Assembly: GCA_021813555.1 (NCBI GenBank)
Contig: JAKAKG010000185.1
Coordinates: forward strand, 1-37,229
From: Acidobacteriota bacterium
GTDB taxonomy: Bacteria; Acidobacteriota; UBA4820; DSQY01
Reading direction: 5' to 3'
DNA: 37,229 nt
Shown here one piece after another: positions 8,851 to 17,392 of the stretch. Every line of letters starts with the position of its first letter. Positions within the stretch are counted from its first letter, which is position 1. Under the pieces are notes generated by a model. The model was not told the origin of the DNA. It was given only the letters and a program-made list of their open reading frames with translations, and did not search any database. The translations under genes were made by a program, and so were the position numbers.

Positions 8851-9729
8851 ATGGGACCTGTGGAGTACGGCATTATCGGAGGCTCGGGGTTTTATCACAT
8901 GCCCGGGTTCGAGGCGGCCGAGAGGGTGGCCCTTCGGACGCCCTTCGGAGATCCTTCCGAAGCCTACGTGCTGGGCACCTTGAGGGGGCGCTCCGTGGCC
9001 TTTCTGGCGAGGCACGGCGACGGCCACCGGATTCTGCCCTCGGAGCTGAACTTCCGCGCCAACATTTACGGGTTCAAGATCCTCGGCGCCAGGGCCATCG
9101 TGTCCGCCTCGGCGGTGGGGAGCCTGAAAGAGCAGTATCAGCCGGGCCACCTCCTGATCCCCGACCAACTGGTGGACCGGACTCGGCACCGCCCGGACAC
9201 CTTCTTCGGGGAGGGCATCGCCGCCCACGTGAGCCTCGCCCACCCCTTCTGCCCCGTCCTTCGGGAGCGCCTGGCCGCTTCGGTACGGGCCCTGGGCGTG
9301 CCTCTGCACGAGGGCGGCACGTACCTCTGCATGGAAGGCCCCCAGTTCTCCACGCAGGCGGAAAGCAACCTGTACCGGTCCTGGGGCATGGACGTGATCG
9401 GCATGACCAACCTCCAGGAGGCGAAACTGGCCCGCGAGGCGGAGATCTGCTACGCCACCCTCGCCCTGGTCACGGATTACGACTGCTGGCATCCGGATCA
9501 CGACCACGTCCGCATCGAGGACGTCCTGGCGGTCATGCGCGAGAACACGGCGCACGCCAGGGAGGCCATCGGCGGAGCCGTCGCGGCCCCGCCGCCCGAG
9601 GGCTGTGCGTGCTCAAAGGCGCTCCAGAACGCCGTGGTGACCCGCCGCGACGCATGGCCCGAGGCCACATTCCACAAGCTGCGCCCGCTTCTTCAGCGGC
9701 TCGAAGCGGGCGAGGAGGGAAAGGCATGA
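8851..9729 (+). CDS. mtnP: S-methyl-5'-thioadenosine phosphorylase (MTAP/PNP family)
   Basis: This enzyme phosphorolyses methylthioadenosine, the by-product of polyamine and autoinducer synthesis from SAM, to adenine and methylthioribose-1-phosphate. Motifs are GIIGGSGFYHM at the N-terminus, LARHGDGHRILPSELNFRAN, SAVGSLKEQY, the base-site region CMEGPQFSTQAESNLYR and GMTNLQEAKLAREAEICYA. The C-terminal VTDYDCWHPDHD is typical. Length (~292 residues) fits the family. The ATG at 8851 has GGAGG six bases upstream; the TTG at 8833 in the ORF track lies before that site. It is the first of six closely packed genes and shares ATGA with the PfkB kinase. A 6-oxopurine nucleoside specificity cannot be fully excluded. 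Confidence 0.88.
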   Translation: MGPVEYGIIGGSGFYHMPGFEAAERVALRTPFGDPSEAYVLGTLRGRSVAFLARHGDGHRILPSELNFRANIYGFKILGARAIVSASAVGSLKEQYQPGHLLIPDQLVDRTRHRPDTFFGEGIAAHVSLAHPFCPVLRERLAASVRALGVPLHEGGTYLCMEGPQFSTQAESNLYRSWGMDVIGMTNLQEAKLAREAEICYATLALVTDYDCWHPDHDHVRIEDVLAVMRENTAHAREAIGGAVAAPPPEGCACSKALQNAVVTRRDAWPEATFHKLRPLLQRLEAGEEGKA

Positions 9730-10640
9730 GGCTCTTGATCATCGGCTCCGTGGCCTACGACACGGTGAAGACGCCCTTCGGGGCGCGCGAGCGGGTTCTG
9801 GGGGGCTCCGCCTCCTACTCGTCCCTCGCCGCCTCTTACTTCACGCAGGTGTCCGTCCTCGCGGTGGTGGGCGAGGATTTCCGCCAGGAGGACAAGGCCC
9901 TCTTGGAGAGCCGCGGCGTGGACCTCTCGGCCCTCTCCACCGTGCCGGGGGGCAAGACCTTCCACTGGAAGGGCGAATACGGCTACGACCTGAACGACGC
10001 CAAGACGATCCAGACGGACCTGAACGTCCTAGGCACCTTCGATCCGGATGTGCCCGACCATCTCAAGGATGCCCCCTACGTCTTTCTCGCCAACTTGGAC
10101 CCCACGGCCCAGATGAAGGTCCTGGACCAGATCACCCAGCCCAGGGTCGTGGCCGCCGATACCATGAATTACTGGATCGACCAGCGCCGGGACGGCCTCA
10201 TGGACCTTCTGCCGCGCATCCACATCCTCATCATCAACGAGGCCGAGACGCGCCAGCTTTCGGGCGAGTACAATCTCGTGAAGGCGGCCCGGGCGATCCT
10301 CGCGCTGGGCCCCAAGATGCTCATCATCAAACGGGGCGAATACGGCGTCCTGAAAGTCACCGAGGACTCGATCTTCGCGGCGCCGGCCTACCCGCTGGAG
10401 TCGGTTTTCGATCCCACGGGCGCGGGAGACACCTTCGCTGGCGGTTTTGTGGGATATTTGGCCAAGACCGGCGACCTGAGCCCGGAGTCGGTAAAAACGG
10501 CCATTGTCATGGGAAGCATCATGGCCTCCTTCAACGTGGAGGATTTCTCCCTCAACCGGCTCCTGACCCTCCGCCAGGAGGACATCGAGGACCGGTTCAG
10601 GGCGTTCAAGCAGCTCACGGAGTTTTCGGGAGCGGTGTGA
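9726..10640 (+). CDS. PfkB-family sugar/nucleoside kinase
   Basis: A 304-residue ribokinase-fold kinase. Signature 1 is visible as LGGSASYSSLAASYF near residue 25. Signature 2 is FDPTGAGDTFAGGFVGYLA near residue 230, holding the catalytic aspartate and the anion hole GAGD. Substrate specificity is not evident from sequence. The start overlaps the mtnP stop (ATGA), so the two are translationally coupled. That argues for action on an mtnP product or related compound, for instance salvage of adenosine or a methylthioribose derivative. This is an inference from position only. Such kinase/phosphorylase pairs also occur in other bacteria, where they are annotated merely as sugar kinases. Confidence 0.82.
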   Translation: MRLLIIGSVAYDTVKTPFGARERVLGGSASYSSLAASYFTQVSVLAVVGEDFRQEDKALLESRGVDLSALSTVPGGKTFHWKGEYGYDLNDAKTIQTDLNVLGTFDPDVPDHLKDAPYVFLANLDPTAQMKVLDQITQPRVVAADTMNYWIDQRRDGLMDLLPRIHILIINEAETRQLSGEYNLVKAARAILALGPKMLIIKRGEYGVLKVTEDSIFAAPAYPLESVFDPTGAGDTFAGGFVGYLAKTGDLSPESVKTAIVMGSIMASFNVEDFSLNRLLTLRQEDIEDRFRAFKQLTEFSGAV

Positions 10641-10688
10641 GGCGGCCCCCGCGGGCCCGCGGCCGCGCGAGGCGGCGTGGAGGACGAT

Positions 10689-11153
10689 ATGGTCAAGACC
10701 TATGAAGGCGCGCTGAACGCGAAGGGCCTCTCCTTTGGCATCGTGGTCAGCCGGTTCAACGAATTTTTCTCCAAGAAGCTGCTGGAAGGCGCGTTGGACT
10801 GCCTTACCCGCCACGGCGCCGACGACAAGGCCGTGGCCGTGGCCTGGGTGCCCGGCGGGTTCGAGATCCCCCAGGTGGCCAAGCGCATGGCCGCCTCGGG
10901 CAAGTACGACGCCGTCATCGCCCTCGGGGCCCTCATCCGGGGCAACACCCCCCACTTCGAATACATCGCCGCCGAAGTGGCCAAGGGGCTCGCCGCCACG
11001 GCCATGGAACACGACCGTCCGGTGCTCTTCGGGGTCATCACCACGGACACCATCGAGCAGGCCATCGAGCGCTCGGGAACCAAGTCCGGGAACAAGGGCT
11101 TCGACGCCGCCCTCGCCGCCATCGAGATGGCCAACCTCTACAAGGCTCTCTGA
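10689..11153 (+). CDS. ribH: 6,7-dimethyl-8-ribityllumazine synthase
   Basis: This enzyme catalyses the penultimate step of riboflavin synthesis, joining 3,4-dihydroxybutanone phosphate to the pyrimidine intermediate. The 154-residue size is typical of the icosahedral or pentameric enzyme. Motifs are [53 protein letters not shown] (with the catalytic histidine in the PHFEY segment) and [20 protein letters not shown]. The ATG at 10689 has GGAGG five bases upstream; the GTG at 10677 in the ORF track overlaps that site. The stop codon overlaps the nusB ATG. No other rib genes are nearby and no FMN riboswitch is seen in the 48-base gap before the gene. Confidence 0.95.
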   Translation: MVKTYEGALNAKGLSFGIVVSRFNEFFSKKLLEGALDCLTRHGADDKAVAVAWVPGGFEIPQVAKRMAASGKYDAVIALGALIRGNTPHFEYIAAEVAKGLAATAMEHDRPVLFGVITTDTIEQAIERSGTKSGNKGFDAALAAIEMANLYKAL

Positions 11154-11557
11154 TGGGTGTCCGCCGCGAGGGCCGGGAACTGGCGTTGACCTACCTGTAC
11201 CAGATCGATCTCGGCGTCGAAGACATCGCCTCGGTGCGCGCCCAACTGGAATCGGAGCGCCGCGTTTCAGGCAAGGTCCGCCGGTTCGCGGGAAGCATCG
11301 TTGAAGGCGTCTGGGCCCACCGCGTGGCCGTGGACGAGCTCATCACGGGGCACCTGCAGCACTGGAAGCTCGACCGCCTCACGCGCACGGACCGGGGCCT
11401 CCTTCGCATGGCGGTCTACGAGATGCGCTTCGACCCCGAGGTCCCCGACAAGGTGGCGATCAATGAAGCGGTGGAGATCGGCAAGAAATTCGGCGGGGAC
11501 GAATCGGGCAAATTCATCAACGGTGTCCTGGACGCCATCCTCCACGCTTCGCCTTAG
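11153..11557 (+). CDS. nusB: Transcription antitermination factor NusB
   Basis: NusB is a small all-helical RNA-binding protein that joins NusE, NusG and NusA on boxA of ribosomal RNA leaders to prevent premature termination. The 134-residue product starts with the characteristic RREGRELALTYLYQIDLG and has the C-terminal signature KVAINEAVEIGKKFGGDESGKFINGVLDAI. The ribH-nusB order is highly conserved in bacteria, which supports both calls. The ATG overlaps the ribH stop. The 3' end overlaps the next gene by 35 bases if that gene starts at its in-frame GTG. Confidence 0.95.
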   Translation: MGVRREGRELALTYLYQIDLGVEDIASVRAQLESERRVSGKVRRFAGSIVEGVWAHRVAVDELITGHLQHWKLDRLTRTDRGLLRMAVYEMRFDPEVPDKVAINEAVEIGKKFGGDESGKFINGVLDAILHASP

Positions 11558-12638
11558 CCTCTTCCTCGCCGCCTTCCTGTGGAGCGCCTCCTCGACTTGG
11601 GGCCGCCAGGCCCCGGAAGGCTACGGGACCGTCTCGGGGAAGGCCCAGGCGGTCTTCCTGATCGCGGCCAAGGACGCACCGGCGCCGCCGGCCTGCTCCG
11701 TGGACGGGTTCCGGCAGGGGGTGGAGCCCGTCGCGGGGGGCTGGCGCGTCACCGTTTCGGTGGACGCTTCGGCCCTTAAGGTGAGGACTCCTTTTCGCGC
11801 CGGCCGCCTCCCCTCCTCCCTGGGCATGCCGCCATCTTTCGCCGCGGACCTGGCTTCGGCCCTGGCCCCGTGCCAGCGCGCCGACGAAGCCGTGGAGGCC
11901 GTCCTCCTCACCGTGAAGCGGCGCATCGCCTACGACGGGACGCCCGGTTTCAACGAGACCGAATCGGAGGTCCTGGCGCGGGGCAAGGCATCCTGCGTGG
12001 GCTTGACGCGCCTTGTTCGGGCCATTCTTCGGGCTTTGGCCATCCCCTGCCGGGAGGTGGTGGGCTTCAAGCTCCCCGTCCAGTCCTCCCCTATCCGCCT
12101 CCAGGGGGGCGTGCTCCACGCCTGGCTTGAAATAGGGTATCCCGGCGGCCCCACGGTCTTTTGCGACCCCCTGCGCTCGTCTGGATGGGTGCCCGAGACC
12201 TACGTCGTCCTCCGCATCGGCGGCGGCCTTCAGCCGGGAGAGCTGGCCGCCTACGCGGGAGGTGAGGCCCGGTGCGAGACACACCAGGACAGGCTTTTCT
12301 GCGAGCCGGCCCCCCAAACGGCCTGCGTCCTGTGGCGCAGGGCATTCTCGCCCACCTTCACGGGCACCGTGCTGGCGGGAAAGGTGCTCGGTGCCCTCGA
12401 TGCTCCCCTTGCGGGCCGGGTGGAGCTGGCGGGCCCGGCGGACACCGCGTCCATGGATCTGTGGGAAGGAAATTTCTTCTTCCGCGACCTGGAACCGGGC
12501 GTTTACTCGCTCCTTGTGCACCCGGCGGGCCAGGAGCCCCAGCGGGCCACCGTCCGCCTCGGGCCGATGGACAAGCGTTTTTTGGTACTCTATAGTCGAG
12601 TGGGAGCCGTGGGCGCTCCGCCCGGAGCCACGCCATGA
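11523..12638 (+). CDS. Exported transglutaminase-like (papain-fold) domain protein
   Basis: The ORF track starts inside nusB. The in-frame GTG at 11523 gives a 371-residue protein with a clear signal peptide (STLRLSLFLAAFLWSASSTWG), so this start is preferred although its ribosome site is weak. Residues ~120-230 form a transglutaminase-like core with all three catalytic residues: Cys158 in GKASCVGLTRLVRAILRAL, His199 in LHAWLEI and Asp215 in FCDPLRS. The C-terminal ~100 residues resemble a carboxypeptidase-regulatory or beta-sandwich domain (RVELAGPADTA...NFFFRDLEPGVYSLLV). Proteins of this kind act in the periplasm as cysteine proteases or amidases; the substrate is unknown. It shares ATGA with the following gene, so it belongs to the mtnP-ribH-nusB transcript. 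Confidence 0.75.
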   Translation: MSWTPSSTLRLSLFLAAFLWSASSTWGRQAPEGYGTVSGKAQAVFLIAAKDAPAPPACSVDGFRQGVEPVAGGWRVTVSVDASALKVRTPFRAGRLPSSLGMPPSFAADLASALAPCQRADEAVEAVLLTVKRRIAYDGTPGFNETESEVLARGKASCVGLTRLVRAILRALAIPCREVVGFKLPVQSSPIRLQGGVLHAWLEIGYPGGPTVFCDPLRSSGWVPETYVVLRIGGGLQPGELAAYAGGEARCETHQDRLFCEPAPQTACVLWRRAFSPTFTGTVLAGKVLGALDAPLAGRVELAGPADTASMDLWEGNFFFRDLEPGVYSLLVHPAGQEPQRATVRLGPMDKRFLVLYSRVGAVGAPPGATP

Positions 12639-14392
12639 GCCTTGTGGGTAGTCTCGAGGATCTTTCCCTCCTGGACATCCTCCAGATCGTCAACGTCTCC
12701 CGGAGGACGGGAGTTCTTCGCCTATCCCCGCCTGACCTTGGCTGCGCCTACATCTACTTCTCCACGGGAAGCGTCTCGGACATCGTGGGCGACTTCGACG
12801 AACTGCACTTCCTGCGCTTCTTCGAATCTCAGGACCTGGTGGACCGGAAGGAGATGGAGCAGGCCCTCGCCTTCGCCTCCGGAAAACCCATGCAAGCCCT
12901 TCACCGCATGCTTCAGGCGGGGGTTCTGAACAGGTCTTTCCTGGAGCAGGCCCGCCGCCTGGAGCTCTCCAAGCGGCTCAAGGCGCTCACCCAGTTCGGC
13001 CGGGGCGAATTCCTCTTCAGCCTCAGCGAGGACGGGGACGAGATGAACGCCGACTGGCCCACCCCCTTCTGTCCCCTCGACCAGCCCGTCTCTCCCCAGA
13101 ATCTCCTCACCCAGACCATCACGGACAGCAGCTTCGCAGAGTGGGCCCCGCCCCGTCCCGCCCGGCCCCGCGTGGCCCCGTCCGAGCCCCCGCCGCCGTC
13201 CGCGCCCGCGCCCGTCCGCCATGAGGCCGTGCCTCCACCCGCCTCAGAAGCCGTCCCCTTGCCGTCTCCAGCTCCCGCGCCGCGAGATCACGCTGCCGCG
13301 CCCGTCCCCACCGATCAGGCCAAGAGCAAGGTGGCCGTGGTGCTGGCCGCCGACGAGAGCATCTTCAAGACCATGCTCCGGGCCCGCCTCCACAAGCACT
13401 TCGCCCAGGTCCTGCCGGTGGCGAGCCTGGCCGAATACACGGCCGTCTGCTCGGGCCTGCTGGAACAGCGCAAACCCTTTCTGGCTCTCACCGATCTGCT
13501 CATGCCCACGAGCGACGGCGTGGGCTATCTGGGCGGCCTTGAGCTCCTCGAAAAGTCATCTCTCTCCTTCCCCCAAGTGAAAGTCGTCCTCATGAGCGAT
13601 CTTGAGGACGACCGCATCATGGAAATGGCCAAGCTCAAGGGCGCCGTGGCCGTGCTGGGCAAGCCCGCCCTCAGCCAAATTCGCGTGGACCAGTTCGAAG
13701 CCTCCATCAACGGCTTCGCCGAGGTCTTCTGCCGTGAAGTGGACCGCCTTCTGCCCCCCGTAGAAGAAGAGGTGGCCACGTTCTACAAAGATCTTGGCGT
13801 GGAAAGCGTGGACGAAGGCTACCGGGTCCGGGACCAGCTCAGCCTCCTAAAAGGCCTCATGGGCGAACTCGCGAGCCCCCGCGAGTCGAGCGAGATCTCC
13901 CTCCTCGTCCTCAGGCTGGCCGCCGAATATTTCGAGCGCGCCATCCTCTTCCTGGTCAAGAAAGATGAGATCTTGGGGCTGGGCGGGTTCGGCGAGACGG
14001 GCGACCCCGAGAAGATGATGCAAAAGGTCCGCCGCCTTCGAATCCCCGTGGGGGTGGGTTCGATCTTCGACGACGCCATCCAAAGCCGGAGCACGGCCAT
14101 CCGGTCCCGCCAGGGATTTTCCCGCGTGGATTCGGATTTCGCCCAGGCCCTGGGCACCCAGCGCCCGGAGGACGTGGTGGCCATCCCCATGGTCAGCCGA
14201 AACCGCGTGGTGGCCATCCTCTACGCCGACAACGCCTCGGGCGGCGAGTCACTGCCTGACCTCAGCGGCATCGAAATCTTCATGGCCCAGGCGGGCCTCG
14301 CCATGGAGAAGGCTCTCCTGGAACGCCAGCTCCTCTCCCTCAAGCGCTCCATCCCCAACCAGCTTCAGGAGGGCCCGCTTAAGGAAGAGTGA
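12635..14392 (+). CDS. DUF4388 (PATAN) - receiver-like - GAF regulatory protein
   Basis: A 585-residue multi-domain cytoplasmic regulator. Residues 1-~150 are a DUF4388/PATAN module (MSLVGSLEDLSLLDILQIVN, then SRRTGVLRLS), common in proteins linked to gliding, chemosensing or gene control in delta-group and acidobacterial genomes. A Pro/Ala-rich linker (~165-228) follows. A receiver-type domain (~230-350) keeps the likely phosphoacceptor Asp in LTDLLMPTSDG and the conserved Lys in VLGKP, though its N-terminal acidic pair is altered (VLAADES). A GAF domain (~395-575) follows, ending VVAIPMVSRNRVVAILYADN. There is no DNA-binding or enzymatic output. It is the last gene of the mtnP operon by ATGA overlap. 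The domain calls are good; the signal and partner are unknown. Confidence 0.75.
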   Translation: MSLVGSLEDLSLLDILQIVNVSRRTGVLRLSPPDLGCAYIYFSTGSVSDIVGDFDELHFLRFFESQDLVDRKEMEQALAFASGKPMQALHRMLQAGVLNRSFLEQARRLELSKRLKALTQFGRGEFLFSLSEDGDEMNADWPTPFCPLDQPVSPQNLLTQTITDSSFAEWAPPRPARPRVAPSEPPPPSAPAPVRHEAVPPPASEAVPLPSPAPAPRDHAAAPVPTDQAKSKVAVVLAADESIFKTMLRARLHKHFAQVLPVASLAEYTAVCSGLLEQRKPFLALTDLLMPTSDGVGYLGGLELLEKSSLSFPQVKVVLMSDLEDDRIMEMAKLKGAVAVLGKPALSQIRVDQFEASINGFAEVFCREVDRLLPPVEEEVATFYKDLGVESVDEGYRVRDQLSLLKGLMGELASPRESSEISLLVLRLAAEYFERAILFLVKKDEILGLGGFGETGDPEKMMQKVRRLRIPVGVGSIFDDAIQSRSTAIRSRQGFSRVDSDFAQALGTQRPEDVVAIPMVSRNRVVAILYADNASGGESLPDLSGIEIFMAQAGLAMEKALLERQLLSLKRSIPNQLQEGPLKEE

Positions 14393-14496
14393 CGCCTCGC
14401 CCGATTCCGCCACGGTACAAGCCAGGGCTTCGGCCGTCCCAGCCCCTTTTCCCTGCCCTGCCCGGATGGGCATCGTCACCTATGAAGTCACCGGCG

Positions 14497-15636
14497 TCAG
14501 GTCTCTTGCGCCGCTTTTCTCGGCGCTCCGCATTCTCCGAGGTATGCGAGTGCCTGCGCCTTGATGAGGCACCAGACGGCACGGCCGGGGCGGAGATCCA
14601 GGTCACGCACCGAGTGGCGGGTCACGTCGCACATGAGCGGCGTGCCGGCATTCACGACGACGAGGGTCCGGTCCGGCCCTTCAATGATCTCTTGAACGAC
14701 CCCCGAAAGCTGATTTTGGATGGAGGTGCCTTCCACGGGTCCGAGCGCCAAGGCCACGTCCTCGGGGCGGAGGCCGAGGCACACGTCCTCCCCGACGCGG
14801 CGTGTTTCTGAAATCCTTGCCGCAAGGGGCGAGCAGGAGTGATACGCCTGCTCGCCGTGCGGTTGTACCGGCAGGAGGAGGGTCACCCCGTCGGCCTCCC
14901 GGTGGGCTTGGACCCGGGCGCGAAAGACGTTCATCAGGCCGTGGCCACGAAAGAGCGCAAGGGCGCGGGGCACGGCGAGGAGGTCCAGGAACGGCCCCCG
15001 GGCCACAACGCTCCCCGCCTCCAGGACGAGCACTTCGTCGGCGAGTTGGAGCACTTCGCCCAGGTCGTGGCTCACGTAGAGCATGGGGATGCCCGCCGCG
15101 GCCTGGACGCGGCGGAGAAACGGCAGGAGTTGCGCCTTCAATCCCTGGTCCAATGAGGAAAGGGGCTCGTCCAGCACCAGAAGGCGCGGCGAGGAGAGCA
15201 GGGCCCTGCCCAGGGCGACGCGCTGGGCCTCTCCTCCCGAAATGGCCCTCACGGACCGGCTCATGAGGGGGCCGAGGGCGAGGAGGTCCGCCACGTCGCC
15301 CGCCTTGAGCCGCCGCTCCGATGGCCGCACGTAGCGCTCCGCAAAGCGGAGGTTCCCCTCCACCGTGAGGTGCGGAAAGAGGCGCCCGTCCTGAAACACG
15401 ACGCCCAGACGCCGCTCGTGGGCGGGGACGTTGATCCCCTTCCGCGTGTCCAGAAGAACCGTGCCGTCCAAAACGATCCTCCCCCGCGCGGAGCGCGCAA
15501 GTCCCGCGATGGCGTGCAGGAGGGTGGATTTACCTGCACCGGAGGGCCCGAAGACGGCCGCCGTGCCTTTCTCGAGGACAGCATCCACGCGGAGGCTGAA
15601 AGAACCCCGGGCCACGGCCACGGAGACCTCAAGCAT
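14497..15636 (-). CDS. modC: Molybdate ABC transporter ATP-binding protein
   Basis: The ATPase that powers molybdate import with ModB. Walker A is GPSGAGKST (residues 30-38), the ABC signature is ISGGEAQRVALGRALL, Walker B is LLVLDEPLSSLD, and the H-loop histidine is in LYVSHDLGEV. After residue ~290 a TOBE/Mop domain follows (NQLSGVVQEIIEGPDRTLVVV to VWCLIKAQAL). This is the oxyanion-sensing module of ModC that mediates trans-inhibition in related transporters. The ORF-track start is too early, since it runs through modB in another frame. The ATG at 15636 overlaps the modB stop by eight bases and gives the normal ~379 residues. Confidence 0.92.
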   Translation of the reverse strand: MLEVSVAVARGSFSLRVDAVLEKGTAAVFGPSGAGKSTLLHAIAGLARSARGRIVLDGTVLLDTRKGINVPAHERRLGVVFQDGRLFPHLTVEGNLRFAERYVRPSERRLKAGDVADLLALGPLMSRSVRAISGGEAQRVALGRALLSSPRLLVLDEPLSSLDQGLKAQLLPFLRRVQAAAGIPMLYVSHDLGEVLQLADEVLVLEAGSVVARGPFLDLLAVPRALALFRGHGLMNVFRARVQAHREADGVTLLLPVQPHGEQAYHSCSPLAARISETRRVGEDVCLGLRPEDVALALGPVEGTSIQNQLSGVVQEIIEGPDRTLVVVNAGTPLMCDVTRHSVRDLDLRPGRAVWCLIKAQALAYLGECGAPRKAAQET

Positions 15637-16345
15637 GGGCTTCGCCTCCTGCCCCGCGCCTGGCCTTTCGGGCCAGAGCCTCGGACGCCGCCAGGGCCCC
15701 CAGAGAAAGCACCAGGGAGATGATGACCAGGCGCTGCGCGGGGGCATCTCCGGAAGGAAGCTGGAGGTAGCTGTAAATGGCCACGGGAAGGGTGCGGGAC
15801 TGCCCGGGAATGTCTCCCGCGAAGGTGATCGTGGCTCCAAACTCGCCCAGGCTCCGGGCGAAGGCCAGCACGATGCCCGTGAGCAACCCAGGCGCGGCGA
15901 GGGGAAGGACGAGGCGGAAGAACATCTGGAGGGGGGAAGCGCCGAGGGTCTGGGCCGCCTCCTCCAGCCGCCTGTCCACCATCTCCACGGCAAGGCGCAC
16001 GGACCTCACCAGGAGGGGAAAGCCCATGGCGGCGGAGGCCAGCACGGCGGCCCGCCATGTGAAGGCGATGTCCAGGCCGAAGTGGTCATGGAGAAACCCG
16101 CCCACGATCCCGTTACGCCCGAGCGCCAGGAGCAGGAGATAGCCCGTCACCACGGGAGGCAGGACCAGGGGCAGGTGCACCAAGGCATCCAGGGCGGTCT
16201 TGCCTGGAAACCGGCGGCGTGCCAGGAGCCAGGCGATGGCGATGCCGGGGATGAGAGACAGGGCGACGCTGGCCAGGCCCACCTTCACGGAGAGCCAGAG
16301 GGCCGTCCATTCGCCGGGGGTGAGAAGGAAGGATGACACCGTCAC
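15629..16345 (-). CDS. modB: Molybdate ABC transporter permease
   Basis: A 238-residue inner-membrane permease with five to six membrane segments. It carries the EAA loop that contacts ModC (EEAAQTLGASPLQMFFRLVLPLAAPG) and the family phrases LPLVLPPVVTGYLLLL and LGEFGATITFAGDIPGQSRT, which are diagnostic of ModB. The likely start is the GTG at 16345, which overlaps the modA stop (GTGA). A GTG two codons further in is an alternative. The long ORF-track product upstream of this is the modA gene read in the wrong frame. Confidence 0.92.
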   Translation of the reverse strand: MTVSSFLLTPGEWTALWLSVKVGLASVALSLIPGIAIAWLLARRRFPGKTALDALVHLPLVLPPVVTGYLLLLALGRNGIVGGFLHDHFGLDIAFTWRAAVLASAAMGFPLLVRSVRLAVEMVDRRLEEAAQTLGASPLQMFFRLVLPLAAPGLLTGIVLAFARSLGEFGATITFAGDIPGQSRTLPVAIYSYLQLPSGDAPAQRLVIISLVLSLGALAASEALARKARRGAGGEAHA

Positions 16346-17166
16346 GGGACCGGCGTGAAACCGAAGCGCCGCCAGACCACGGCGGCATCGGGAGACGACA
16401 GGAAGGCGAGGAGCGCCTCCGCCTCCTTGCCGGCGCCGCGGACAAGGGCCGCCGGATAGACGACGGCGCCACATGAACCCTCGGGGAAGACGCCCACGAC
16501 CTCGACCTTGCCGCTCATCTTGGCGTCGCTCTCGTAGACGATGCCCGCGTCCGCCTCGCCCATTTCCACCAGCCTGAGGGCGGCGCGGACGTTTTGGGCC
16601 GGAGCCAGCCGCGGCTGCAGGGCCTTCCACCACCCAAAATGCATGAGGGCCTGCCGCCCGTAGATGCCCGCCGGCACGTGCTCGGGGTCGCCCACGGCCA
16701 GCCTGCCTTTGAATGCGCCGGCCAGATCGAAGCCCGCTTCGAAACGCACGGGAAAGCCCTTGCCCTTGGGCGCGATGAGGACGAGCCTGTTCGTCAGGAG
16801 ATTGCGACGGGTGCCAGGCTCGAGAAGGCGGCGCTCCTGGAGGTAATCCATCCATTGCTGGTCCGCTGATACGAAGACTTGTGCCGGGGCACCGTTCTCG
16901 ATCTGGCGAGCCAGAAGGGAGGAAGCCGCGAAGCTCGATTCCACGTGTACACCTGTCCTGGTTTTGAAAGCTGCTCCCAGGTCTTGAAGTGCATCCGTCG
17001 TGCTCGCCGCCGCGAAAACGACGACTTTGCCCGCCGGTGCCTTGCCCGGAGATGCCGATTGGGCCCATCCCGCCGCAGCCGAGGCCAACAGCCCCAGCGC
17101 CGCGGCCGCCCTGAGCAACCCGTGCCCCTTGGTCGTGTCTCGTGCCCTGGAGACCATCCCGTGCAT
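16342..17166 (-). CDS. modA: Periplasmic molybdate-binding protein
   Basis: The binding protein that captures molybdate or tungstate and delivers it to ModBC. A signal peptide is visible (HGLLRAAAALGLLASAAAGWA), followed by the family's first strand KVVVFAAASTTDALQDLGAAF. Further motifs are SSFAASSLLARQIENGAPAQ, VFVSADQQWMDYL and the hinge region VRAALRLVEMGEADAGIVYESDA. Size after cleavage, about 240 residues, is typical. Starts at ATG 17166 or ATG 17157 are both possible: GGAG lies ten bases before the second, GAGGGA ten before the first. The longer ORF-track start adds an unlikely Arg-rich extension. Confidence 0.9.
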   Translation of the reverse strand: MHGMVSRARDTTKGHGLLRAAAALGLLASAAAGWAQSASPGKAPAGKVVVFAAASTTDALQDLGAAFKTRTGVHVESSFAASSLLARQIENGAPAQVFVSADQQWMDYLQERRLLEPGTRRNLLTNRLVLIAPKGKGFPVRFEAGFDLAGAFKGRLAVGDPEHVPAGIYGRQALMHFGWWKALQPRLAPAQNVRAALRLVEMGEADAGIVYESDAKMSGKVEVVGVFPEGSCGAVVYPAALVRGAGKEAEALLAFLSSPDAAVVWRRFGFTPVP

Positions 17167-17392
17167 GCTCCGCCATTCCCTCAGGCTGTAGAGGCGCCGT
17201 ACCCTTCGGCGCCTTCGAGGTCTCATGGTACCCCGAAGCGCCCGCGCTGCACAGCCGCAGCCCGTCGGGGGTTGACACTTGCGGCGGAAATGATAGCGTA
17301 TCGGCAGCACTTGATGGACCAACGCAACGCGAGGTACGTGCCCATCGGAACTGAGTATTGGAGCCGCATCGCTCTATTCCCGGGGGGGTCTT
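17167..17392. promoter_or_regulatory. Divergent modA / sulfatase control region with a leader hairpin
   Basis: This 226-base gap separates divergent transcripts. On the modA side a perfect 7-bp inverted repeat, AGGCGCC/GGCGCCT with a nine-base loop (17192-17214), would form a hairpin in the modA leader just before the ribosome site. On the sulfatase side TTGACA (17272-17277) is a perfect -35 but has only a poor -10 at the right distance (TAGCGT). A small palindrome GATA-GCG-TATC (17292-17302) overlaps that weak -10; on the opposite strand TATCAT is a 5/6 -10 for modA. No clear ModE-type palindrome was recognised. Confidence 0.3.
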
